Of a DNA stretch of 64,000 nt, positions 28,564 to 37,500 are shown in pieces (positions within the stretch are counted from its first letter, which is position 1; every line of letters begins with the position of its first letter). This stretch comes from Saccharothrix tamanrassetensis (lineage in GTDB: Bacteria; Actinomycetota; Actinomycetes; Mycobacteriales; Pseudonocardiaceae), in NCBI RefSeq assembly GCF_014203665.1, contig NZ_JACHJN010000004.1, forward strand, positions 186,001-250,000, read 5' to 3'. The position numbers were made by a program, and so were the translations under genes. Below the pieces are notes generated by a model. It was given only the letters and a program-made list of their open reading frames with translations, ran no database searches and was not told the origin of the DNA.

Positions 28564-29241
28564 GTGACCACGTCGACGCGACCCCAGCCGCCGGCACCCG
28601 CTCTGCGCCCGCGCATGCGCGGCTGGCTGCACTTCTGGTCCTTCGTGGTGTCGGTGGCGACCGGCGCGACCTTGATCGCACTGGCGGCGTCCACCGTGTC
28701 CGCGAAGGCGGCCCTGGCCACCTCCGTCTACGCCGCCACCGTCGTCGGGCTGTTCGGCGTCAGCGCTCTCTACCACCGGGTGAACTGGGTCAGCATCCGG
28801 GCACGAACCTGGATGAAACGCCTCGACCACTCGATGATCTTCGTGTTCATCGCCGGCACCTACACCCCCTTCGCCCTGCTCGCGATGCCCCCGTCGACGG
28901 GCAACGTGGTCCTGGCCGTGGTGTGGGGAGGTGCCGTGGGCGGCGTGACCCTCAAACTCGCCTGGCCCCACGCCCCGCGGTGGCTGGGTGTCCCGATCTA
29001 CATCGCCCTGGGCTGGGTAGCCGTCTTCGTGCTACCGGACCTCCTGCACCACGTGGGCGTGGCCGCCCTGGTCCTGCTGCTCGTAGGCGGCCTCCTGTAC
29101 ACGGCCGGCGCCATCTTCTACGCCTCCCGCTGGCCGAACCCCTGGCCCGACGTCTTCGGCTACCACGAGTTCTTCCACGCCGCGACCGTGCTGGCGGCCC
29201 TCTGCCACTACATCGCCATCTGGTTCGCGATCTACTCTTGA
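28564..29241 (+). CDS. Hemolysin III family (PAQR-like) membrane protein
   Basis: A 225-residue protein with seven predicted membrane helices. The family motifs are conserved: SALYHRV near residue 73, [19 protein letters not shown] near residue 98, and the late [18 protein letters not shown] with metal-binding histidines. PAQR proteins include hydrolase-like receptors; the bacterial members' true role is unsettled despite the hemolysin name. It starts with GTG. It corresponds to Rv1085c by position, divergent to the cis-prenyl transferase. The region beyond its stop is repeat-rich. Confidence 0.9.
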   Translation: MTTSTRPQPPAPALRPRMRGWLHFWSFVVSVATGATLIALAASTVSAKAALATSVYAATVVGLFGVSALYHRVNWVSIRARTWMKRLDHSMIFVFIAGTYTPFALLAMPPSTGNVVLAVVWGGAVGGVTLKLAWPHAPRWLGVPIYIALGWVAVFVLPDLLHHVGVAALVLLLVGGLLYTAGAIFYASRWPNPWPDVFGYHEFFHAATVLAALCHYIAIWFAIYS

Positions 29242-29620
29242 CGCCGCGTCGGTCCAGGCCCCTTCACCTGGCCAAACGCCACACCTTCGAGTGATCAAAA
29301 CATGAATGGGTACGAAATCAGCCACCAAAACACTCGGTGAGATATCGAATCCGCGCGAACCACCCACCAGTCACTCCCCAGCCCCAGCGCCCCAGACAAG
29401 TCAGACACCCCGCCCTCTCGGACAAGCCAGGCGCCCCGCCGTCCCAGGCGGTATAGACGCCCCGCCGACCCCAGACACCCTGCCCGCCCCGCGCAAGGCA
29501 GACACTGCCCCGCCTACGCGAGGCAGACGCCCCTCCCACCCTCGCGAGACAGACGCACCCGCCCGCCTCGCACGAGGCAGATGCCCGGCCCTCAGGCGAG
29601 ACAGACGCCGGACTCGACTG
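29242..29620. repeat. Degenerate repeats between hlyIII and the M1 peptidase
   Basis: Between about 29390 and 29610 the plus strand carries degenerate copies of roughly 25-35 bp built around GACAGACGCCCC/GAGGCAGACGCC. They are interspersed with CCCGCC runs. No credible gene was seen on either strand; open frames here are repetitive and low-complexity. The array runs into the regular minisatellite at 29621. Confidence 0.55.
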
Positions 29621-29740
29621 CGAGGTCCTCGTGTGCGAGGTCCTCGTGTGCGAGGTCCTCGTGTGCGAGGTCCTCGTGTGCGAGGTCCTCGTGTGCGAGG
29701 TCCTCGTGTGCGAGGTCCTCGCGTGGGAGGTCCTCGCGTG
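29621..29740. repeat. 15-bp tandem repeat (about 8 copies)
   Basis: Six identical units CGAGGTCCTCGTGTG followed by two variants ending in GCGTG fill 29621-29740. Each unit contains CGAGG-T-CCTCG, an interrupted palindrome, so the array is a series of small dyads. It lies in the 3'-3' gap between hlyIII and the M1 peptidase. There are no unique spacers, so it is not CRISPR. Confidence 0.9.
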
Positions 29741-29790
29741 GGAGGCGGGAGTGGGGTGTGTCTCAGGGTGGGCCGGCCGGCGGGTCTGCG

Positions 29791-31092
29791 TCACTGGCGC
29801 CAGCACGCCTGGAGGTGTGCCCAGCTTGCCGTGGTGTGGGCGTGTCGGCGGAAGTAGGTGGTGAGGCCTTGGACCAGTGCTGTGCGGCCGATGGCCTCTT
29901 CCACCGCGACGATGCGGGACAGGTGGGCGGCGTAGGGGCGGTCCGGTAAGGGGGCGTTGTCGAGGTCCGACCACGGGCGGCTGCCGGGGACGAGTTCTTC
30001 GGTGGCCAGGCGGCTCAGGTAGGTCGCCAGGCCTTCGACCAGCCACGGTTCGGCGTCGACCAGGTTGCCGGACCACTGGTGGGCCACCTCGTGGCTCACC
30101 ACGGTCGTGGCGTACCTCGGCTCGCGGGTCGCCAGCGCATCGAAGGCGTCGTCGTCGAACAGCACCAGCCCCGCCGACGAGAACGCCAGGGACGGGATGT
30201 CCGGCACGAACACCGCCGCGCACGTCCCGTACGGGTACGGGATGCCGAGCAGGTGCTCGAAGTACGTGATGGACCGGGCGAAGAGTTGGGACACCGCCTC
30301 GCCGTGGTCGCGTTCGGCGGCTCGGGTCCGCATGGCGTAGACGTTCCCGCCCACCTCCGCCCACGGCCCCACGACGGCCGTGATGGCGTACGGCACGACG
30401 GGGGACGTGGTGTCGCTCGTGAGCACCGAAGCGTCGGGCGCGTTGATGTTCATCGTGACGGCACCGCGCAGGTTCGGCTCGAAGCAGGCGAAGCTGCGCT
30501 GGGTCCAGTTCGGGTAGTGGTAGGTGTACAGGTACGTGTCGCCGTCCACGGTCGCCCGGCGGAAGCCATGGTCTTCGGCGTACGCGAAATCGGCGTCGAC
30601 CTCCAGCACGTTGTCGTCGGGCCCGTGCAAGGCCGCACCCGCGTGCGAGAACCCGGTCGCGTGTGAACTGTCGGCGGTGTGCAAGCCGTCGGCGGTGTGC
30701 GACGGCTCGGCCGTGGACAACGGCCCGGTCGCAGGCAACGGCCCCGCTGCGGGCGACGGCCCGGTCGCGGGCAACGGCTCGGCGGTGCGCAACGGTCCGG
30801 TCCCGCCCAAGGGCTCGGTCGCGGACAACGGCTCGGTCGTGTGTAAGCCGTCGGCAGCGTGTAGGGGCTCGGCGCTGCGCGAGGGCTGGGCCGCGTGCGA
30901 GTCGTCGGGCGTGCGCAAGGCCAGCCGGGAGCCGTCCCACGGCACGTCGCGGCCGTTCAGCGTCGCCCGACGGACCTGCACCGCCGCGAGTTCCGCGTGC
31001 GACCGCTTTCCGTTGAACCGCAACGAAGTCCGACCGCGGAACGTCGCCGCCGTCGGGTCGAGGTCCCACGTGATGTCGTACGAAATAGTCAT
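29791..31092 (-). CDS. M1 family metallopeptidase with repeat insert and altered GAMEN motif
   Basis: A 433-residue aminopeptidase N-like protein, about half the usual M1 length and lacking the C-terminal helical domain. The zinc site is intact: HEVAHQWSG, with the third ligand in WLVEGLATY. The exopeptidase GAMEN motif is replaced by SLAFSSAG before LVLF, so substrate binding may differ. Residues about 62-158 are a low-complexity insert of roughly 6-residue units such as TAEPLPATGP and ATGPLSTAEP, placed between two beta-strands of the N-terminal domain. DNA there is an 18-bp minisatellite. Short M1 proteins of this kind occur in actinobacteria. Activity is likely but unproven. Confidence 0.82.
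   Translation of the reverse strand: MTISYDITWDLDPTAATFRGRTSLRFNGKRSHAELAAVQVRRATLNGRDVPWDGSRLALRTPDDSHAAQPSRSAEPLHAADGLHTTEPLSATEPLGGTGPLRTAEPLPATGPSPAAGPLPATGPLSTAEPSHTADGLHTADSSHATGFSHAGAALHGPDDNVLEVDADFAYAEDHGFRRATVDGDTYLYTYHYPNWTQRSFACFEPNLRGAVTMNINAPDASVLTSDTTSPVVPYAITAVVGPWAEVGGNVYAMRTRAAERDHGEAVSQLFARSITYFEHLLGIPYPYGTCAAVFVPDIPSLAFSSAGLVLFDDDAFDALATREPRYATTVVSHEVAHQWSGNLVDAEPWLVEGLATYLSRLATEELVPGSRPWSDLDNAPLPDRPYAAHLSRIVAVEEAIGRTALVQGLTTYFRRHAHTTASWAHLQACWRQ
30660..30910. repeat. 18-bp degenerate minisatellite inside the M1 peptidase gene
   Basis: About 13 degenerate units of 18 bp, near GGCAACGGCTCGGTCGCG on the plus strand, lie in frame in the M1 peptidase gene. They encode the Ala/Pro/Thr/Glu-rich insert. 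Unit length is a multiple of three, so copy-number changes would keep the frame. Confidence 0.8.
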
Positions 31093-31137
31093 GATCCCCC
31101 CGACCCTCGAAGCTACCGCAGCCGCGGGGGATCAACA

Positions 31138-31692
31138 TCAAGCCAGGTCAGGCCCCTGCGCACGCAGGTCGTCCACGCGGGTCATGGCTTCCCGCAGTTC
31201 GGTCAGCCAGCTGTCCGCGTGTTCGCCGACCAGCCGCACCGCCCACGCCAGCGCCTCCGAACGCGACCGCGCCACCCCCGCCGCCACCAGGGTGTCCAGC
31301 ACCTTGCGCTCCGGCTGCCGCAGCCTCGTCATCACCGGCACGGACAGCGTGGTGAACAGCTCGGTCGTGCCACCCAGCGCGGCACCCCACGCCACCTTGC
31401 GGCGGTAGCGGTGTTCGGCCTGGCGGGCTATCTCGATCCGCGCCTCGCGGGTCTCCTCGCGGAAGCGGCTGATCCGCCCCGCTTCGGCCGCGGAACGTTC
31501 CGCCTCGTCGGCGAACGTGCCCTCCAGCGGCGGGAGTTCGCCCACCACCAGGATCTCCTCACGGTCGACGGTGACCGTCGGTGCCTCGGTGAACCAGCCG
31601 GCGGGCAGCCGCCCGGTGAACCAGGCCGCCGCGTCGTCGGCCGGTGGCTGGTCACCTTGCGGCCGGCCGTGTCCGCCCCATCCACGTCGCAT
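31138..31692 (-). CDS. Protein with C-terminal ribbon-helix-helix-like region
   Basis: A 184-residue soluble protein. The N-terminal part (residues 1-60) is Gly/Pro/Trp-rich, followed by a basic helical stretch (RISRFREETREARIEIARQ). Residues about 125-165 (RKVLDTLVAAGVARSRSEAL, then AWAVRLVGEH) match the CopG/ribbon-helix-helix pattern of small DNA-binding proteins. ATG at 31692 was chosen because GAGG lies 8 bp upstream. Two GATTAC repeats sit in its promoter region. No toxin-like partner is adjacent, so an antitoxin role is not supported; a regulator of the flanking peptidase gene 45 bp downstream is possible. Confidence 0.6.
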   Translation of the reverse strand: MRRGWGGHGRPQGDQPPADDAAAWFTGRLPAGWFTEAPTVTVDREEILVVGELPPLEGTFADEAERSAAEAGRISRFREETREARIEIARQAEHRYRRKVAWGAALGGTTELFTTLSVPVMTRLRQPERKVLDTLVAAGVARSRSEALAWAVRLVGEHADSWLTELREAMTRVDDLRAQGPDLA

Positions 31693-31704
31693 CAGAACCA
31701 CCTC

Positions 31705-31718
31705 GATTACATGATTAC
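31705..31718. promoter_or_regulatory. Direct GATTAC repeats upstream of the RHH-like gene
   Basis: GATTAC occurs at 31705-31710 and 31713-31718 (8-bp period) in an unusually AT-rich patch, 13-26 bp upstream of the start at 31692. Ribbon-helix-helix proteins bind such short spaced repeats, so this is a candidate autoregulatory operator. Confidence 0.4.
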
Positions 31719-31765
31719 GTTGATGCTGACGCTACGCCGGTTACAAGCGGGCACAAGCGGCGTTC

Positions 31766-31840
31766 GCTACGGGTGAAGAGCCCCCGACCCGCTACCGGTG
31801 AAGGACCCTGATCCGGCTACCGGTGAAGGGCTCCGACCAG
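31766..31840. repeat. 25-bp tandem triplication over the 3' end of the DUF255 gene
   Basis: Three 25-bp units start at 31766, 31791 and 31816, each beginning GCTAC(C/G)GGTGAAG. The third contains the last codons and stop (TAG) of the DUF255 gene; the other two are degenerate copies of that gene end. Confidence 0.75.
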
Positions 31841-33784
31841 CTCGTCCACCGTCGTCACGGGCCGGTCGCACACGTAGCCCCGGCACACGTACGCCGCCGG
31901 CGCACCCCCGACCAACGGGCGGTCGGCCAGCAGCGGCGCGGAGTCCGGCGAGCCGGCCACGACCACCCCGCCGCCGTGCACGCCCTGCCACGCCGCAGAC
32001 ACCAACTCGGGCGACGAACCGACCACGGCCACCTGGACGGGTCCGAGCGCGAGAGCTTCCGCGACGCTCAGCCAGTGGCCCGCGAACCGGGGTTCACGGG
32101 CGGCCAGCAGGCCGGCGCGGGACACGGCGGCTTCGGCGGCCGACCGGTACTCCGCCTGCCGCGGCGCGCCCAGCACCGACGCGGTCAGCAGCGCGGACGC
32201 CAGCGACGACGCGCCGGACGGGCTGGCGTTGTCGGACGGGTCGGAAGGCCGCTGCACCAGTGCTTCCGCGTCGTCCGCCGTGTCGTAGTACACGCCGGGC
32301 TCGTCGCCGGCGAACCGTTCCAGCGCGGTGTCCAGCAGCGCGCTCGCGACAGTCAGCCAACGGGCGTCCCCGGTCGCCTGGTGCAGGGCGAGCAGGCCGT
32401 CGGCGAAACAGCCGTAGTCCTCCAGCACCCCGGCCGCGGTGCCGGCCACGCCGTTGCGGGAGGTACGCAGCAGCCGCCCGTCGACCAGGTGCACGTCCAG
32501 CAGCAGGTCGGCCGCCCGCTCGGCCGCCGCCACCCAGCGCGGCTCGCCGAACACCGCGCCCGCCTCGGCCAGTGCCGCGATCGCCAGCCCGTTCCACGCC
32601 GTCACGACCTTGTCGTCACGGCCGGGCTGCGGCCGGAGTTCCCGCGCCGCCAGCAGCTTCGCCGCGATCTCCGGGTCGGGCGCGCCGAGCATCCGCAGGG
32701 TCGACGAACCGTGCTCGAACGTGCCGTCTTCCGTCACGCCGTAGAGCACCGCGGCCCGAGCGCCCTCCGCCTCCCCCAGCACCTCGGCGAGCTGCGCGGG
32801 CGTCCACACGTAGGTCAGCCCTTCGACGCCCTCGGTGTCGGCGTCCAGCGACGCGGCGAACCCGCCTTCGGCCGTCCCCAACGACCGCAGCAGGAACTCG
32901 GCCGTCTCGCGCACGACCTGCCGGTACCGCTCGGATTCGTCGCGGCGGCTCAGGTGCGCGTAGACGCGGAGCAGCAAGGCGTTGTCGTACAACATCTTCT
33001 CGAAGTGCGGCACCACCCAGCCCGCGTCCACGCTGTACCGCGCGAACCCGCCGGCCAACTGGTCGTACAGGCCGCCGTTCGCCATCGCGTCGCAGGTGGC
33101 GCGCACCATCGACAGCGCCTCGACCGACCCGGTCCGCTCGTGGTTGCGCAGCAGGAACTCCAGCACCATCGACGGCGGGAACTTCGGCGCGTTGCCGAAC
33201 CCGGCGTGCGCGCGGTCGAAGTGCCCGAGCAGCGACACGACCGCGCCCTCCAGCACATCGGAGTCCACTGTGGACTGCGGCAGCGGCTTGAACGCGAGCT
33301 GGGACACGATCGCGGCGGCGGACTCGCGCACCTCGTCGCCCTGCTCGTGCCACGCGTGCGTGATCGCCTCCAGCACCTGCCGGAACGCCGGGATCCCCGG
33401 CCTCGGCACGGGCGGGTAGTAGGTGCCCGCGTAGAACGGCTCGCCGTCGGGGGTGAGGAAGCACGTCATCGGCCAGCCGCCGTGCCCGCTCAACGCCTGC
33501 GTGACCGCCATGTACACCGCGTCGACGTCCGGCCGCTCCTCCCGGTCGACCTTCACGTTCACGAAGTGCTCGTTCATGTACGCGGCGGTCACGTCGTCCT
33601 CGAACGACTCGTGCGCCATGACGTGGCACCAGTGGCAGGCCGCGTAGCCGACGGACAGCAGCACCGGGACACCCCGTTCCCGCGCTTCCGCGAACGCCTC
33701 CGGCGACCACGGGTGCCAGTCGACCGGGTTGTCGGCGTGCTGGAGCAGGTACGGGCTGGTCGAGGACGCGAGCCGGTTCGTCAT
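31817..33784 (-). CDS. DUF255 thioredoxin-like/glycosidase-fold protein (YyaL-like, Rv1084-type)
   Basis: A 655-residue protein of the spermatogenesis-associated 20/YyaL family. The N-terminal thioredoxin-like domain (residues about 1-160) contains [17 protein letters not shown] and [14 protein letters not shown], with its CxxC pair. The rest is a six-hairpin (alpha/alpha)6-type domain with segments such as [15 protein letters not shown] and [19 protein letters not shown]. The biochemical role is not established. Its place beside Rv1083-like and mca genes is conserved in mycobacteria, but here a two-gene cassette intervenes. The start at 33784 is divergent from that cassette by 53 bp. Confidence 0.9.
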   Translation of the reverse strand: MTNRLASSTSPYLLQHADNPVDWHPWSPEAFAEARERGVPVLLSVGYAACHWCHVMAHESFEDDVTAAYMNEHFVNVKVDREERPDVDAVYMAVTQALSGHGGWPMTCFLTPDGEPFYAGTYYPPVPRPGIPAFRQVLEAITHAWHEQGDEVRESAAAIVSQLAFKPLPQSTVDSDVLEGAVVSLLGHFDRAHAGFGNAPKFPPSMVLEFLLRNHERTGSVEALSMVRATCDAMANGGLYDQLAGGFARYSVDAGWVVPHFEKMLYDNALLLRVYAHLSRRDESERYRQVVRETAEFLLRSLGTAEGGFAASLDADTEGVEGLTYVWTPAQLAEVLGEAEGARAAVLYGVTEDGTFEHGSSTLRMLGAPDPEIAAKLLAARELRPQPGRDDKVVTAWNGLAIAALAEAGAVFGEPRWVAAAERAADLLLDVHLVDGRLLRTSRNGVAGTAAGVLEDYGCFADGLLALHQATGDARWLTVASALLDTALERFAGDEPGVYYDTADDAEALVQRPSDPSDNASPSGASSLASALLTASVLGAPRQAEYRSAAEAAVSRAGLLAAREPRFAGHWLSVAEALALGPVQVAVVGSSPELVSAAWQGVHGGGVVVAGSPDSAPLLADRPLVGGAPAAYVCRGYVCDRPVTTVDELVGALHR

Positions 33785-33837
33785 GGCTCCACAGTAATTC
33801 CCACCCGCCCCGGGGACCGTTCGACCAGACTGGAGGC

Positions 33838-34590
33838 ATGGAGATCGCCGACCCCCGACCGAACGACCTGCGCCACGAGACCGGACCGTTCGACGTCATC
33901 GGCGACGTGCACGGCTGCCACACCGAACTGGTCCACCTGCTGCGCGACCTGGGCTACCGGGTGGAACCGGACGGCGCGCACCACCCGGACGGCCGCACGG
34001 CGCTGTTCGTCGGCGACCTGGTCGACCGGGGCCCGGACACACCGGCCGTGCTGCGGCTGGTGATGGGCATGGTCAAGGCCGGCACGGCGTTCTCGGTGCG
34101 CGGGAACCACGAGGAGAAGCTGGTCAAGGCGCTCAAGGGCCGCGACGTCGAGGCCAACCACGGCCTGGAGAGGTCCCTGGCGCAGCTGGCGGGTGAGACG
34201 CCCGGGTTCCGCCGGGAGGTGCTGGACTTCTGCGACTCCCTGGTGCCGCACTACGTCCTGGACGGCGGGCGCCTGGTCATCGCCCACGCCGGGCTGCCCG
34301 AGCGCTACCACGGCGTGGAGTCCGCGCGGATGCGGAGCCTGGCCCTGTGGGGCGTCGGCACCGGCGAACTCGACGCGCGCGGTTTCCCCGTCCGCCACCC
34401 CTGGGCGGACGACTACCAAGGTGCCGCGACCGTCCTCTATGGACATACGCCGATCGAGGACCCGCAGTGGGTCAACGGAACACTGTGCCTGGACACCGGC
34501 TGCGTGTTCGGCGGCAGGCTGACCGCCCTGCGCTACCCGGAACGCGAGCTGGTCTCCGTCCCGGCGCGCCGCACCTGGTACGAGCAGTAG
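33838..34590 (+). CDS. PrpE-like metallophosphatase in the trypsin-STAND cassette
   Basis: A 250-residue calcineurin-type phosphatase with the metal-binding series [40 protein letters not shown] and LYGHTP. It is closest by motif spacing to PrpE/Ap4A-hydrolase-like enzymes and to the phosphatase module of bacterial Pnkp RNA-repair proteins. No kinase or ligase module is attached. ATG at 33838 follows GGAGG closely. The giant trypsin-STAND gene starts only 9 bp after its stop, so the two are almost certainly co-transcribed. Natural substrate could be a protein phosphate, dinucleotide or RNA end; sequence does not decide. Confidence 0.88.
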   Translation: MEIADPRPNDLRHETGPFDVIGDVHGCHTELVHLLRDLGYRVEPDGAHHPDGRTALFVGDLVDRGPDTPAVLRLVMGMVKAGTAFSVRGNHEEKLVKALKGRDVEANHGLERSLAQLAGETPGFRREVLDFCDSLVPHYVLDGGRLVIAHAGLPERYHGVESARMRSLALWGVGTGELDARGFPVRHPWADDYQGAATVLYGHTPIEDPQWVNGTLCLDTGCVFGGRLTALRYPERELVSVPARRTWYEQ

Positions 34591-34599
34591 GCTCCGCTG

Positions 34600-37500
34600 G
34601 TGCGTGCGAGCTTCCGCGAGCGCCCGCCCTGGCTGGCGCGGGTGGGCAGGGTGGGCGCGGGTGTGCTGATCGCCCCCGACCTGGTGCTGACCTGCGCGCA
34701 CGTGGCGACGTCCGACGAACTCCCGGTCAGCCTGGTGCACCACGGCCACGCTTCGTCCGGCCGGGTGGAGGTCCGCGTCCCGATCGCGGACGACGACGGC
34801 GGCGACCTGGCCGTGCTGCGCCTGACCGAACCGGTGCCGAACGCGGTGGTCGCCCCGCTCCGGGCTCCCGCCGCGTTGAGCGACCACGACTACCTCGTGC
34901 AGGGCTTCGCGGCCGACCGCCACACCGAGTCGCGCGGCAAGCTCGGCGGTCGCGTCGGCCCCGGCTGGGTGCAGCTCGACGGCACCTCGGGTCAGCCCGT
35001 GGACCAGGGCTTTTCCGGCGCACCGGTGTGGGACGACACGATCGGCGCGGTCGTCGGCATCGTCGTGATGGCCCAGAGGTCGACCCGCTGGGGCGCGCTC
35101 ATCCCGGTCGAGGAGATCGTCCGCCTGTGGCCCGAGGCGGTGCGCTACACCGGCTGGCGGCTCGACCTGGACGACGCGTTCGACACCCACTGGCTCCCGC
35201 GGGCACGAGGCGTCGAGCCGCACGAACCCACCGACGTGTGGCACTTCGTCGGCCGGCACCGGGCGCTGGACGACCTCGCGACCTACCTCCGGGAACCGGG
35301 CGACGGCCGGGTCAGAGCGGTCATCGGCACGCCGGGCAGCGGCAAGAGCGCGGTACTCGCCCGGACCGTCGTGCTGGCCGACCGGATCACCGCGGCCCTC
35401 GTGCCGCCGGACAGCCTGTCCCCCGACGTGTCACTGCCCCCGGTGGGCAGCGTCACGGTGGCCGTCCACGCCCGGGGCAGGACCCTGCCGCAGGTCGTGC
35501 GCGCGATCGCCGACGCCGCCGAAGTCGAAGCCGCCGACCAGGTGCGGCTGGTGCAGCGCTGCGGCCCGATCACCGTCGTGCTCGACGCCCTGGACGAGGC
35601 GGCGGGCGACGACCCGGTCGCCATCGCCACCATGCTCAACCGGCTGGCCTCCGACCCGAAGCGGCACGTGATCGTCGGGACCAGGGTCGGCGCGCGGGGT
35701 TCGACCACGAACATCCTGCTCAACCGGCTGGCCGACCCCGTCGTGCTGGATCTCGACTCCCCCGCCTACCTGGACCACGACGACGTGGTGAGGTACGCGG
35801 AACGCCGCCTCGGCGACCGGACCGGGGCCGCGGCCATCGCCGACCGCGCCAAGGGCAACTTCCTGATCGCCCAACTCGCCGCCATGACCGCGCTGAGCGG
35901 CGGGGTCAGCCTCGCGACCACCGTCGGCATGGCCGTCGACGAGTACCTGGACGTGCGTTTCGAACGCCCCCGGCAGGTCCGTGAACTGCTGCTGCCCCTG
36001 GCTTTCGCGCAAGGCGCGGGGCTCACCGAGGGCCCGCTCTGGCTGGCCCTCGCCAACGCCCTCAGCGTCGCCGATCACACACCGCGCGACCTGCGCGAGG
36101 TGCTCAGGTCGGCGGCCAGCTACCTGGTCGAGCAGACCGGCCGGCACTACCGCCTGTTCCACCAGGCCCTGGACGACACGTTCCGCGAGGAGCACGGGGG
36201 CCACGAGCCGGAACAGGTCGTCTACCGGACCCTGCGCGGCCTGGTCACCACGTGGGCCGACGCCCCGGACTACATCCGCACCCACCTGGCCGCCCACGCC
36301 GTCGCCGCCGGCCGCCTGGACGAGCTGGTGGAAGACCTCGGCTTCATGGTCGCCGCCGACCCGGAACGGATCATCCCCCACCTGCCGCACGTCACCACGG
36401 ACCGCGCCAAGCTCATCCGCCACGTCTACCGGCGCGCGGCCCACGGTTTCCACGGCGACACCGGCCACCGCGCCGCGTACTTCTGCCTGGTGGCCCGCCA
36501 GACCGGCTGCGGCCACCTGGCCGACGAGGTGACCGAGCGGACGCCGTGGCAGGCCGACGTCCTCGCCTGGGCGCGGGAGGACGGCCAGCAGGTGCTGCTG
36601 CAACTGCCGATGCTCTCCGACGTGGGACTGTGGTTGGACGCCCACGGCAACCCGGCCGCTCTGGCGGACGACCCGAACACCAACGGTGACGTGGTGCTCT
36701 ACCGGTTCCGGGACTACCGCCTGGTGGAAGCCGACCGGCTGACCTTGTCCCACGGCTACTCGGGCTTCCGCGCGCACGTCCACCGCGTGACGGAGGACGG
36801 CCGGGAGTTCGGCCTCACCGTCGACGGCGACGGAGTGCTGCACCGCTGGTCGTTCACCGGCGGCCTGCGGATGACCGGCGCCGTGCCGCTCGGGCCGGAG
36901 CGCGCCCGGTGGGACGCCGACGCGGTGGCCACCCCCGACGGCAGGCTGCTCGCGGTGATCGCGCACCAGCGGGTGGTGCACGTCGTGGACTGGACCGCCG
37001 ACCAGCCGAAGGTGCTGCACTGGTTCGAGGCCGGCTCCGCCACGGAGGACGACGGCAAACCCGGTGCCGCGATCGCGGTCCACGCCGGCGAGGTCCACGT
37101 GGCGCACTTCGACGGACTGCTGGTGCGGCTGCGGGTGCTGCGCGACGGGGTTTTCGCCGAGGTGGGCGAGCCGGTCGACGACCACCGGTACAACCCGGCC
37201 GTGGTCCGCTTCGTCCCGCGCCCGGACGGGACGCTCCTGCTGCTCAGCGCGTCCGGCAGCGGGCTGCGCCGCTCGACCGTGTCGGACGGCGGGCTCACCG
37301 GCACCGAACCCGTCCGCGCCCAGCCCACGTCGATCGCGTCGGCCGTCCTGCCGAACGGACGGGTGGCGGTGGCGGCCGGGGTGGTGGGCGGCGACGTGGC
37401 GGTGTTCGACGTGACCGACGGACTCGTCCCGCTCGGCGAGCCGCGTCGGGCCCACCGGCTGTCGGCGGACGAGGTGGTCGTCGGCATCGGCCCGTGGGGA

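Noticed and set aside
29621-29740. Regular repeat array that could be taken for CRISPR
   Set aside because: Units are 15 bp, directly abutting, with no spacers and no cas genes nearby; it is a tandem minisatellite.
29631-29864. Open frame encoding CEVLV repeats
   Set aside because: It is simply the translation of the 15-bp minisatellite and lacks a start context or homologous core.
31138-31692. Antitoxin of a toxin-antitoxin module
   Set aside because: The ribbon-helix-helix-like gene has no small toxin-like partner; neighbours are a peptidase and a DUF255 protein.
33838-34590. Complete Pnkp/Hen1 RNA-repair system
   Set aside because: Only the phosphatase-type module is present; no kinase, ligase or Hen1 methyltransferase domain lies in the cassette.
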